Source: Mastigamoeba balamuthi | Lineage: Eukaryota > Evosea > Mastigamoebida > Mastigamoebidae | Assembly: GCA_902651635.1 (NCBI GenBank) | Contig: CACRSC010000014.1 | Coordinates: forward strand, 394,524-458,523 | Direction: 5' to 3' | DNA: 64,000 nucleotides | In this document: piece by piece, positions 42,848 to 52,788 of the stretch | Position numbering within the stretch: position 1 is the stretch's first letter | Layout: every line of letters begins with the position of its first letter | The notes under the pieces: generated by a model | The model's input: the letters and a program-made list of their open reading frames with translations, nothing else | What the model was told of the DNA's origin: nothing | Databases searched by the model: none | Made by a program: the position numbers and the translations under genes

Positions 42848-45380
42848 TCAGAGAATGTGCTCGAGATAGTCCATGCTTGTTGGCTCCTCGCCCAGAAGCT
42901 CCTCCACGGTAACAGGCTTCGCCCCGTCCCTCATTTCCTTGCAGTCAACCTCTTCAGCATCGCTCCTCCCGAGATTGTACGGCGCTCTCCCCAGCACGCG
43001 CACAACCTCTGCTGCCGACGCCCTGCACGCCTGTCGCAGAGCATCGTTGTGCATCTGCCTCGCCAGTTTTTGCGTGAGGTCGTACGGCGGCCTGCCCAGC
43101 AGATGCACCACTTCCCAGTGGCCTCCAGCGCACGCTTGTCTGAGCGCCTGGCAGTGCTCGAGGCAGGCGTCCCAGTGCCCGAGGTTGAACGGCGACATGC
43201 CGAGCAGCTGCACAACGCGCGTATGGCCCCCAGAGCACGCGAGGCGCAGCGCACGGCTATTCTGGCATCGCGCGTCCTGCTGGGCCAGGCAGAAGGGCGG
43301 CTGTGCAAGGGCGCTCAGGATGTCCCCGTTGCCGTGCTCGCAGGCCCACCGCAGCATGCGGTTGCCGCCAGATCTCGCGTCTTCAGCCGTCAGTGAGAAC
43401 GGAGACTGAGCGAGGGCGTGAACGACAGCGAGGTGGGCCCCCTTGACAGCGTTCCACAGCGCGCTGTTGCAGTGCTGCCTGGCGTCCTCGCACGTGAGGC
43501 AGAAGGGAGGCATGGCCAGCATCTCGACAACCTTGACGTGGCCGCGCTTGCACGCCGCCCGCAGAGCTTTGCAGCTGCGGACCTGGGCGTCCTGGCGGCA
43601 TAGAGAGAACGGCGGCTGTCCGAGCAGCTCGACGATGCCGGTGCAGCCCTCGGCGCACGCTATCCGCAGAGCCTTGCAGTCCAGCGAGCGCGCAGCAGCG
43701 CCGTCGAGCAGGAACGGCGCGTCGGCAAGGGCGCGAACGACATCGACGTGCCTGTTGGCGCACGCGGAGAGCAGCGCTTCGTTGTCGAGCGCCCGGGCGT
43801 CGTCGGGGCCCAGGAAAAAGAGCTCCCCGAGGAGCCGGACGACCTCCGAGTGGCCGCCGGCGCACGCGAGACGCAGGGCCTCGTTGTCGCACGAACGGGC
43901 GTCCGCAGGGCCGAGGGAGAAGGGCTCGCGCGCGAGCAGGCGGACGATCGACTCGTGGCCCTTCTCGCAGGCACTGCGCAGCGCCTTGTTGTCCTCGGAC
44001 CTCGCGTCCTCCTGCCCGAGAGAGAACGGGGGCCTTGCGAGCAGCTCGACAATGTCCGAGTGCCCGTTCTCGCAGGCGAGCCGCAGGCTGGCGCACTGCT
44101 CGGCGCGGGCGTCTTCGGCGCCGAGAGCGAACGGCGGCTCCGTGAGGACTCTGACGACCTCGGCGCAGCCAAACTGGCAGGCCCACCACAGCGCCCTGCA
44201 CGACCGCGCGTCGCCCTGGCCCACAGAGAACGGCGGCCTCGCCAGCGCGCGCACGATGTCCGCGTAGCCCCCGCCGCATGCTGCGGACAGCGCAGAGCCG
44301 CAGTCGCCCGCCGGCCCCGCGCCCGCTGCGTCGTCGTGGCCCAGCGAGAAGGGCGCCCTGCCCAGCGCCTCCACGACGCTGAGGTGGCCGCACGCGCAGG
44401 CGTAGTAGAGCGCGCCGACGCCCTCGGAGCGCGCGTCCGCGGCAGTGGCATCGAAGGGGGGACAGGCGAGGATGCGGACGAGCTCGGGGGAGCCGCGGAT
44501 GCAGGCCGACTGCAGCGCCGAGCGCACGTCGCTCCTCTCCGCGTGCATGACCAGCCGCGCGACGGCGGGGAGGTCGTGCGCGGCAGCGACTGCGAGGGAC
44601 TTGCCTCGCCACTCCTCCTCGAGCTTGTCGCCGCCAAAGTCGTTCCTCCTCAGCTCGTCGAGAAGTTCTGCCTCGATTCAGAACCACAACAGAGGGCAGG
44701 CGGTGCGTGCAATCGCGAGAGCGTACCTCGGCTGTTTCGCCCACAGTTCGTAGCAAGACGGTGGCAGGCAGCACGGAGAACGAGAAGAAAATCGACAGGC
44801 GCCGTGGAACACGTCGATTCCGGAAGACGCTGGCCAAGAGAAAACGGCCTGGAAAACACGTCGCGAACCTCTCGGATCCGGCCGCCGGCACAAGCATCGA
44901 TCAGGCACCCTGCCAGAACCTCCACGTGCCTGGGAACCTGAAGAAGTCGAAGGGTGTCAGTGACGAATAAAAGTTCCGAAGCCGGGAATCGAACCCGGGG
45001 CAAGCAGGTGAGAGCCGCTTATGTTACCAACTACACCACTTCGGACTCACATATTTGAGAAGTTCCAAAAACACCGGGCGGAGACATCGCGCATATGAGG
45101 GGCGCCCATGGCCTCGTACCTGGTCCAGCGTGTAGTTGAACGACTCTGCGCCGAGTTCCGTCGCACCCACACGGGCGAGACACGCGGGGCCCAGCAGCCG
45201 TGGCAGCGCGAGGCCCAGTGCCAGCGTGTCGCGGTCCGTGAGACTCACCGAGTTGCCCCTGAGGATGATCGCCAGGCGGATCAGCGACGCCGAGGCCACG
45301 ATCTGCGCCGCGGGCTGCGGCGGCTGCCCTGCGTCCTGCGCAGCGTCCTCTGGGCGCAGTTTGTCCTGCTGGGCTCCCAT
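42848..45380 (-). CDS. Ankyrin-like repeat protein (about 15 repeats)
   Basis: Three exons (45380-45120, 44937-44727, 44667-42848) give 763 residues. The last exon is almost entirely a tandem array of about 15 units of 33-36 residues on the pattern 'ALRxACxxGHxxVVxLLxxP' followed by 'PFSLGxxDARxx'; for example 'CASLRLACENGHSDIVELLA'. The helix-helix half is ankyrin-like, while the inter-repeat part 'PPFSLGQEDAR' is unusually conserved and replaces the standard ankyrin TPLHxA hairpin. The N-terminal exons have no recognised domain. Predicted protein-binding scaffold. The first intron (45119-44938) contains a tRNA-Glu gene on the same strand. Units differ in sequence, so the array is old. Confidence 0.82.
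44974..45045 (-). tRNA. tRNA-Glu (anticodon CUC), within an intron
   Basis: A 72-nt cloverleaf reads on the minus strand. The acceptor stem TCCGAAG pairs with CTTCGGA, D-arm GTGT...ACAT, anticodon stem AGCGG/CTGCT with loop CTCTCAC (anticodon CTC, decoding GAG), and T-arm CCGGG-TTCGATT-CCCGG, discriminator A. No CCA is encoded and there is no tRNA intron. The internal A and B boxes are intact. It sits wholly inside the first intron of the ankyrin-like gene, in the same orientation. Confidence 0.95.
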
Positions 45381-45829
45381 TGGGTGAGGTGGGGACTTGG
45401 CTTGCTACTAGGAGTTATCAGTGAATCAGGAGGGCTGTGAAACAAAGATGCAGTCTAGTTCGAGAAAAGCGCCCTGTATGGAGCAGTGTGCCCCCTGGGA
45501 GGCCAACAGGCGGGTGGCCGGATTTCTGCGGGGAAATAGATCTGGATTCGGGGAATCTGACCCCGGAGGGTGTGATTCTCCGGCGGTGGGGATCACCGAA
45601 CGTGCACTGCTCTATCGAAATATCGCACCGATGAGCATTCTCGACTACCCCTTCTCCGCAGCGATGTTCCTCGCGGTCACCCCGCCGCTGCCGCTCACCC
45701 CGCGCTGCACGACGCCCGCGCCCTCGATGACGCTCGCCCGCGGTATCTTCGCACCGACAGTTTTCCCTTTTTCTCCGTTGTCTCTCACTTATACGGACGC
45801 ACCGCCCGCTTCTACCACCGGTTCTTTCC
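45381..45829. promoter_or_regulatory. Divergent spacer, ankyrin-like (-) / F-box (+)
   Basis: 449 bp between divergent starts. On the minus strand a short frame reads 'VIEGAGVVQRGVSGSGGVTA' before a stop, which looks mildly coding but has no start or partner exon. No GATATC hexamer was found here, unlike in other divergent spacers. Confidence 0.3.
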
Positions 45830-47770
45830 ATGTGCTCCGGCGGCCGCCGTCGGTCTGCGCCTCTGCCCGCGCCAGACGGAGCGGAGCTGTTCGGTCTCGT
45901 GCCGCCGCACCTGCTGCTCTCGGAGATCCTGCGCCGCCTCAGCGTCGTCGACCTCTGCCGCGTCTCGCGCACGTGCCGCCTGCTGCGCGACGCCTGCGCC
46001 GAGCCCTCGCTCTGGCGCTCGCTGACGCTCAGCACGCGCGCCCCGGCGGCCGCGCGCCTGGCGTCGTGCGGGCGCCGCGTCGAGCGCCTCGTGCTGGCGC
46101 CCGCGTACGGCGACGAGCTGCCCGCCGACTGGAGCGGCGAGGCCGACTCTGTTCTCGAGGCGATCCTCGCGCCCCCGAGCTCGCTGGCGGCGTCGGTGCG
46201 CGAGCTGGTCGTCGACAGCACCATAGCGCTCTGCCCGGCGTCGGTCGCGGCGCTGGCGCGGCACGCGGCGCTCCAGGCGGTCGAGTTCACGCCGCAGGCG
46301 GGCAGCGAGAGCGAACTGCGGGCGTTCGCGAGGGCGCGGGCGCACAGCCTGCGGAGGCTCGCGGTGGGCGAGCGCAGGGGGCTGGACGTCTTCGTGGCCT
46401 GGAAGCACGTGCTGCTGGGCCTCGCGGACGCGGCGCGCGAGGACGGGCCGCTCGAGGCGCTCGAGGCGCTGCAGATCGACGCGCGCAGGACCGACGGCAC
46501 GCGCGAGCTCGACGCGCTGCTGACGGCCTGCGACGGGCGCCCGCAGATGCCCGCGCTCAGGCAGTTCGCCTCGCTGGCGCTGCCCGCGGGCGAGGAGATG
46601 AAGTACCTCATGGTCCTCAGCGTCGCGGCGCCCAACGTCGAGGTCCTCGGCGTCGACCCCATCCCGTCGCTCAGCGCGCTGCACCTGTTCCGCAGGCTCA
46701 AGTCCGTCCCCTCGCTTAAGTGCTCGGCGCTGGCGCACAGGCTGCCGGCGCCGCTGCGGTACCTCAGCCACGCGCGGATCCTGTGCTCGTGCTTCCGCAT
46801 GACGACCTGCGGCAACGCGCTGGCGAGGCTCTCGGAGAGCCTGCCGTCGCTCCGCGAGCTCGCGCTCTACAACTTCGCGCCCGACAACGCGGCGCGCGCC
46901 ATCGAGCACGCGCGCGGGCTCAAGAAGCTCGCGCTGGCCTACACGGGCGAGATCTCGGCCGAGCTCTTCGCCGCGTTGTCGAGGTCCGACGTGCGCCTCG
47001 TGAGCCTCTCGATCGGCGGCGGCGTCAGCGACTTTGCCAAGCTGATCGCGCGGCTGCCGGTGCTCTCGCAGCTGCACGAGCTCGTCTTCGAGGACCGCCA
47101 GGTCACCGAGTGCGAGCTGCGCGCCATCGCCGACAGCGCCTGCGCCCGCACGCTCCGCGCGCTCGCGTTCAGCGTCGAGCTCGACGCCGCGGTGCCGCAC
47201 GCCGAGCTCGCGGGGCTGCTCGAGCGCTGCCCGGGGCTCGAGGTGCTGCGCCTGACGGGGGCCATCACGGGCTACGACATCATCAAGTGCACGCAGTACT
47301 CGGTGTTCACGTCCGACGACGTCGGGTCGAGGGCCAAGCTCGAGTTCCTGCTCTCGACGCCGACAGACGAGGCGCCGCCCGACTGGATGCCCGCCAAGGC
47401 CGACGTCTCGGGCCTGCGCCGCTCGCGCTGCGTCATACGCTCGCTGTGCATCAACATCAACGACGTAGTGCCGCCAGAGACGGTGCGCGAGTACCGCTTC
47501 TTCCTGCGCGCCGCCGACTACGTGTGCGCGATCCGTCGCCTGTGCCTGCACTTTGGCAACCAGGAGACGCTGGTCAACGTGGTCTGCCTGAAGCTCTGCG
47601 CGTCGCTGCCCAAGTCCACGAGCACGTTCAGAATACTCGCGAGGGGCGTCAAGCTGTCGCACCCGACCATAATGGCCGCCGAGCGTGACATGCGCAGGCT
47701 GCGCCCAGATGTGGAGTTCCTCGTGAGCACCGCCCACAAGCAGACGATCTGTGCACCACCCCTAATATAG
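45830..47770 (+). CDS. F-box protein with leucine-rich C-terminal region
   Basis: Single-exon gene of 646 residues. An F-box lies near the N-terminus (about 22-68): 'LVPPHLLLSEILRRLSVVDL' followed by 'CRVSRTCRLLRDAC' and 'LWRSL'. The rest alternates leucine-rich strands and helices ('LKKLALAYTGEISAELFAAL', 'LERCPGLEVLRLTGAI'), consistent with degenerate LRRs. Such proteins are substrate receptors of SCF (SKP1-Cullin-F-box) ubiquitin ligases. No intron interrupts the long frame, which is unusual for this window. The substrate cannot be guessed. Confidence 0.82.
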   Translation: MCSGGRRRSAPLPAPDGAELFGLVPPHLLLSEILRRLSVVDLCRVSRTCRLLRDACAEPSLWRSLTLSTRAPAAARLASCGRRVERLVLAPAYGDELPADWSGEADSVLEAILAPPSSLAASVRELVVDSTIALCPASVAALARHAALQAVEFTPQAGSESELRAFARARAHSLRRLAVGERRGLDVFVAWKHVLLGLADAAREDGPLEALEALQIDARRTDGTRELDALLTACDGRPQMPALRQFASLALPAGEEMKYLMVLSVAAPNVEVLGVDPIPSLSALHLFRRLKSVPSLKCSALAHRLPAPLRYLSHARILCSCFRMTTCGNALARLSESLPSLRELALYNFAPDNAARAIEHARGLKKLALAYTGEISAELFAALSRSDVRLVSLSIGGGVSDFAKLIARLPVLSQLHELVFEDRQVTECELRAIADSACARTLRALAFSVELDAAVPHAELAGLLERCPGLEVLRLTGAITGYDIIKCTQYSVFTSDDVGSRAKLEFLLSTPTDEAPPDWMPAKADVSGLRRSRCVIRSLCININDVVPPETVREYRFFLRAADYVCAIRRLCLHFGNQETLVNVVCLKLCASLPKSTSTFRILARGVKLSHPTIMAAERDMRRLRPDVEFLVSTAHKQTICAPPLI

Positions 47771-48423
47771 TTTTTATCTGTACACACACCCTCGCGTGTG
47801 CCCCTCACCTGTTAAGAGATTTGGTATGCCAGTCAATTTTCTCCTCTTTTTCTGTGGTCCTCGCCCATCCGGTGAAGTGTAACTGAGTTCCTTGAGCCTT
47901 GAACTACTCCATACTATCCCTCGTGTCTGAAATTGCTTGCATGGGGCTCGGCCTTTGGTTATTTGAGTGCTCTTCATTGTTTGTGTTTTTGCACGGAGAG
48001 AATGAGCCCCTGTTGTTCTCTCCACCTTAGCCCTCTGAGAAGCACTCCCTGGTCGTCTCATACGCGATGCACGCGAAGGGTGAGGTATGGCAGTGGTTTA
48101 GAGTTGCTTTTAATGGCTTCTGCGAGTGTGTCGAAGAAATCTGCGCGAAGCTGAGCCATCACGTTCAGGATCCGCGGGTGTATGCTGGAGTCAACAGCGT
48201 AGGCTCTGTAGAATCTGTCTTGTAGGGGTTACAACCCTCGCATCCCAGCACCCACACACTGCGAGAGCGAGTATTCGCCATTGGGGTTATTCTCTTCTGA
48301 GGCCGTTTAGTCTCAATTGAATCTCAAAGAGAGACACGGTATCTGGCATATCTGGATATCTAGATTTATTTGTTATCTGCGCGTCTTGCGAAGCGGACGC
48401 GCTCCGACACACCCGCCAGGGCG
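47771..48423. other. Intergenic, nothing recognised
   Basis: 653 bp of less GC-rich sequence between the F-box stop and the HPS1 start, with GATATC at about 48353 close to the downstream start. No gene, tRNA or repeat is supported. Confidence 0.45.
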
Positions 48424-50405
48424 ATGCGGCAGGTCATCGTGGTGGACGAGTCGGGGATGCCCGTCTACTACGACCACAAGGACGGCCAGATGATCGCCCC
48501 GCTGTTCCTGTCCTTCCAGATGTTCGTCCGCCAGAACACCCGCCAGTTCGCCCGCGTCGTCCGCGCCGGCCGCACCGTCTTTGTCTGCCAGTCCCACGGC
48601 CCCCTCCAGTTCCTCGCCGTCAGCGACCAGGTCCGCACCCGCGCCCCGCAGTTCCCCCTCCCGCATCTTGAAATTGATCGGGATATTATTTCCCCCACAG
48701 GGCGAGCCCGCGGCAGAGCTCGACGCGGACCTGCAGCTCGTGCGCGACCTGATGGCGATGGTCTGGGGCCCGGGCGCGCTGTCGACGACGGAGAGGCGCC
48801 GCGGGAACCTGGTGACGCAGCGCAGGAACCAGAACGCGCTGATGCGGCTCGTGGACACGGCGCTGGCGCTCTGCGCGTCGCACCAGAGCGCCCTCGTGCG
48901 GGCCATCGAGCACCTCGACGTCAACGACGACATACGCGCGACGTGCGCCGCGCGCCTGCGCGAGGTGCTGGCGGGCATGCCCGAGCTGCGCGGCGCGGCG
49001 CTGTTCGTCGGCACGCGCGTGCTGGCGCAGCACCACGCGTCGTCGCAGGCGTCGGCGCACGTGGCGCCGCACGAGCTCATGCTGCTCATGATGCACGTGC
49101 AGACGCTGTTCAGGCCCTCGGTCCGCGCGTCGTTTGACCACGAGAGCCACCGCGACGGCGCAGCCGCGGCGGCCGACGCGGAGCGCGAGGCGGCGGCGGC
49201 GGCGGCCAGGGCGGCGACGCCGGCGGCCGAGGCGGCGCTGGACGAGGACCTGAGCGACGACCTCTCGGGCGGCACTGTGTACGTCTCGGCGCCGCAGTCG
49301 CCGATGCTGTCGGCCGGCGACCCGCCGGGCAGCCCCGAGGACTGCGCCCTCAAGCAGCCCCCGGGCACCCCGTCCATGCACATCCGCAACTCGTCCAACA
49401 CCGTGCAGCTCAGCGCGCAGGTTCCCCGCATTTCTCCCTCCAGCAATTCAATTCCGAGTCCTCCGCGAATTGAGTTCCTCATCTGCGGGCGGGCCGCAGA
49501 GCTTCGGGCGGCGCTGCGTGACGCCCACGCGGGCGGGCGGGAAGCTGAAGATCGACGACGACTTCGAGGCCGGGTTCGACGCCATCGAGCGGCGCCGCGC
49601 GGGCACGGGCGCCGCCACGCCTCTGCGCTCCTCCGCGTGCTCCGAGGCCTCGCGCAGCGGCGCTGCCTCGCCCGCGGAGCCCGACGGCGACTACCAGACC
49701 AGCACGCTCTACCTGGGCGGCGTCGCGCACACGGTGTTCAGCGCGGAGCTGCTCCCGCGCATCTACATCGTCGTGGTCGCCAAGGGCAGCGGCAGCAGCA
49801 GCAAGGCCAAGCCCGGCGTGCAGCGCCGCGTGATGTCGGGGGCCGTCTGCGCGCTGCGCGACTGGCTGGCGCAGGACTACGCGCCGTTCCTGTTCACCAA
49901 GGAGCGCGCGCACATGCCGATGCTCTCGTACGTCGCGCAGGTGCCGGGCGTCGTGCACTTCATCTTCGTCGACCGCTCGCGCCACGTGACGGTGGCCCCG
50001 ACGATCGCGCCGCTCTACGGCCAGGAGCTCGAGAGCGCCACGCACGGCGTCGAGTGGCTGACGGCGCTCGTCTGGCGCCTCGTGCAGGTCTCGCGCAGCC
50101 ACCTCGCCCGCGGCTGCACGAGCGCCATCATCCGCAGCCGCGGCTTCCAGATGAGCTACAGGCTGTGGCTCGAGGGCGAGGCCGACGAGACGCCGGCCGT
50201 AGAGCGCGTGCTGGGCGGCAGGCCGCAGCCGTGGGTCATCACGCCGCAGTTCTACGCAGAGCTCGTGCAGCACTACAGGACCTCGAGGCTCTGCGAGCTC
50301 TTCTCCGTGTACGTGGGGTCGATCCCCGCGACGGCGGTGGCGCGCAAGGACAGGCAGCTGCTGCAGGCGATAGCTTCGCTGCACAGCTCCGTTGCCTCGT
50401 TCTAG
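48424..50405 (+). CDS. HPS1: HPS1 homologue, BLOC-3 subunit
   Basis: HPS1 pairs with HPS4 to form BLOC-3, the exchange factor for Rab32/38 on lysosome-related organelles. Exons 48424-48630, 48701-49420 and 49500-50405 give 610 residues. The N-terminal longin-like start is 'MRQVIVVDESGMPVYYDHKD'. The C-terminal third carries the clearest match: 'LSYVAQVPGVVHFIFVDRS', then 'VWRLVQVSRSHLARGCTSA' and 'LCELFSVYVGSIPATAVA', in the same order and spacing as vertebrate HPS1. The middle is a low-complexity Ala/Ser region that differs from animals. Finding it in this organism implies a Rab32-type trafficking route. HPS4 was not seen in this window. Confidence 0.83.
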
Positions 50406-50488
50406 ATTTTCCCCCCCAGGTATCTCGAAGATTTTTATGAAAATATCCTACTGTTGAACCCCTGCACACAGCGAGTGCCTCGAGAGAG

Positions 50489-51996
50489 ATGGCGGGCGTT
50501 GTCGTGACCTGCCAGGCGCCGGTGAACATCGCTCTCATCAAGTACTGGGGGAAGCGCGATGCCGCGCTGAACCTCCCCCTGAACTCGTCGCTGTCTGTCA
50601 CGATCGACTCGGGCGCTCTGCGCACGACCACGACGGTGGCGGTCAGCCCCGAGTGGCAGGGCGCCCGCCTCTGGCTCAACGGCCGCGAGGAAGACCTCTC
50701 CTCGGGCAAGGCCTCGCGAACCACCAAGTGCATCGCGGCCATCAGGGAGATGGCCAAGGTCCGTCTGGAGCTTCGCGATTCTGTGTCGAGTGGTATTTTG
50801 TATTTTGTCTTGCGGGTTTCAATTGAATTGCTTTTTGAACACGGGCCGGGTTTTGACGCGCTTTATCGCGAAAATACAGGGGCCGCAACGGGACTGGGGC
50901 ATCAGGGCGTGCTCGGAGAACAGCTTCCCCACTGCAGCCGGCCTGGCGTCCTCCGCGTCGGGCTTTGCGTGCCTCGTCGCCGCGCTCGCCAGGGCGCTCG
51001 GCGTCGTCGACGCTGCGGCGGTCACCCGCGTTGCGAGGCTGGGCAGCGGGAGCGCGTGCAGGAGCCTCTTTGGCGGGTTCGTCCTCTGGGACGCTGGGCA
51101 CCTCGCCGACGGCACGGACAGTATCGCAACTCAGGTGCCCAGCGACAGCATACGGAACCGAAGCGTTACACGGCGGTTCTCACGCCTTTGTGCAGGTGTT
51201 CCCCGAGACACACTGGCCCGAGCTCAGGGTGCTGGTGCTGGTGGCGGACGGCAAGAAGAAGGACGTGGGGAGCACCGACGGCATGAACAGGACGGCCAGG
51301 ACGAGCGAGCTGATGAAGGCGCGCCTCGACTGCGTGCCCCGCAGGATCGATGCCCTGCGCAAGGCCATCGCCTCCAAGGACTTCGCGTCTCTTGCCGAGG
51401 TCACGATGAGGGACAGGTGAGCAGCAGCACGCCGAGTGTGTGCCGTCTGCTGACGCCCTGGCGGGTGTGTGTGCGTGCAGCAACCAGTTCCACGCGGTGT
51501 GCCTCGACACGTACCCGCCCATCCTCTACCTCAGCGACACCTCGCGCGCCGTCATCCGCATCATCACCGCCCTCAACGAGATGGCTGGCCGCCCTGTGGT
51601 GCGCAGCTCCTCCCTGTGCGTCTCCGAGTGCCTCACCCTGGCCCGTTCGTTGCTGCGCAGGCCGCGTACACGTTTGATGCGGGGCCGAACCCGGTGGTCT
51701 TTGCGCTGGAGAGCGAGATGGCGAGGGTCCTCAGGCTGATGCTCTACTACTTCCCGCCGCTCTCGCACTGCCCTGCGTGCTTCACGGGCGACGTGGAGAG
51801 GCTCGTGGGGCACCCTCTCACGCGCGATGGCATCGAGTCTGTGCCACGCCCGTCGGACGAGGAGATGGCGGCGTGCGGCACCGAACGCTATCCTGACAGG
51901 CTCTCGCGGTTCATCTCCGCGAGGGTGGGCGGTGACCCGCTCTTCCTGGGTCCCGAAGCTTCTCTGCTCGGTCCCGAAGGCCTTCCCAAGGCCTGA
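50489..51996 (+). CDS. MVD: Mevalonate diphosphate decarboxylase
   Basis: GHMP-family enzyme that converts mevalonate 5-diphosphate to isopentenyl diphosphate with ATP, the last step of the mevalonate pathway. Five exons (50489-50758, 50880-51134, 51196-51416, 51481-51598, 51661-51996) give 399 residues, the normal length. Diagnostic motifs: '[15 protein letters not shown]', '[12 protein letters not shown]', '[17 protein letters not shown]', '[14 protein letters not shown]', '[16 protein letters not shown]' and 'YTFDAGPN'. All expected catalytic segments are intact. The C-terminus ends '[10 protein letters not shown]', as in other eukaryotic MVDs. Only 83 bp separate it from the HPS1 stop. 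Confidence 0.96.
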
Positions 51997-52085
51997 GTTC
52001 CAGCACAACGGCCACTCATTGAATTGAGCTGATCTTCTCTTGGATATGGTACTGGAAACTCAGGGAGTGATCGGTGAAATCTAGG

Positions 52086-52122
52086 TGAAATTTCGCGGAA
52101 ATTTCGCTGGAATCTCCTGGAA
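52086..52122 (+). promoter_or_regulatory. Heat-shock element (HSF-binding site)
   Basis: Two GAAnnTTC palindromes (GAA 52087/TTC 52092 and GAA 52098/TTC 52103) followed by GAA at 52110 and GAA at 52120 form an extended array of nGAAn half-sites. It lies about 100 bp upstream of the HSP20 ATG and 20 bp upstream of a TATA box, the classic arrangement of an HSF-controlled gene. Confidence 0.85.
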
Positions 52123-52139
52123 CTACCTCCACAAGTGCC

Positions 52140-52147
52140 TTATAAGC
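52140..52147 (+). promoter_or_regulatory. TATA box of HSP20 gene
   Basis: TTATAAGC at 52140-52147, about 77 bp before the ATG and directly downstream of the heat-shock element. It is the clearest TATA element seen in the window. Confidence 0.7.
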
Positions 52148-52222
52148 CCTCAGCGTTCAGACCACCGCCACTCATAAAAAGCAAGCAGTCAAGCGAGCTT
52201 CACACTCAAGCACCACTCAATC

Positions 52223-52651
52223 ATGGCTCTTCTCTTCGGGACCAACCTCTGGGACGATCTGGACGCGATGCAGAGGCAGCTCAACGGCGTGGCCTCGCGC
52301 AAGCGCCAGCCCAACAACGCCGCCCAGGCCGCGTGGTCGCCCCTCTGCGACCTCAGCGAGACAGAGTCCGAGTTCCACATCGACATGGACGTCCCGGGCG
52401 TCCGCAAGGAGGACGTCGCGGTGGACCTGCACGAGGGCCTGCTGAGCATCACGGGCACGCGCGGGCCCAGCTACTCCGAGGGCACGGCGGCCGTCAGGAT
52501 CGAGAGGGCGACAGGCAAGTTCGGCAGGTCGTTCACGGTTCCCAACGGCGTCGACCCGGCGTCCATCAGGGCCTCGCTGGACAACGGCGTCCTCCACGTG
52601 GCCATCGCCAAGCCCAAGGCGGCCATCCCCTACAGGGTCGAGATCAAGTAG
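52223..52651 (+). CDS. Small heat shock protein, HSP20/alpha-crystallin family
   Basis: Single-exon chaperone of 142 residues. The alpha-crystallin domain covers about residues 40-140: 'SEFHIDMDVPGVRKEDVAVD', 'GLLSITGTRG', 'FGRSFTVPNGVDPASIRASL' and the conserved 'DNGVLHVAIAKPK' (the GVL motif). The C-terminal 'IPYRVEIK' contains an I-x-V-type segment and 'IPYRVEI' is typical of class I sHSPs. ATP-independent holdase that prevents aggregation of unfolding proteins, usually as large oligomers. A heat-shock element and TATA box lie just upstream, so heat induction is well supported. Confidence 0.96.
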   Translation: MALLFGTNLWDDLDAMQRQLNGVASRKRQPNNAAQAAWSPLCDLSETESEFHIDMDVPGVRKEDVAVDLHEGLLSITGTRGPSYSEGTAAVRIERATGKFGRSFTVPNGVDPASIRASLDNGVLHVAIAKPKAAIPYRVEIK

Positions 52652-52788
52652 GATGGCAACGCTCGGGCATTGAGATTTGGGAATCTCCTCGTGTAACGTC
52701 ACAATTCAACAGAGAGATTTTTCCGAGACAGGCAAATATCTCCGTCCTCTGTCTTCTGCGGGTTCAGTAACGCTCTTAACTTTAGCCC

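Noticed and set aside
45812-47737. 641-codon minus-strand frame antisense to the F-box gene
   Set aside because: Arg/Ala/Glu-only composition and no domains; the plus strand encodes an F-box and LRR-like strands.
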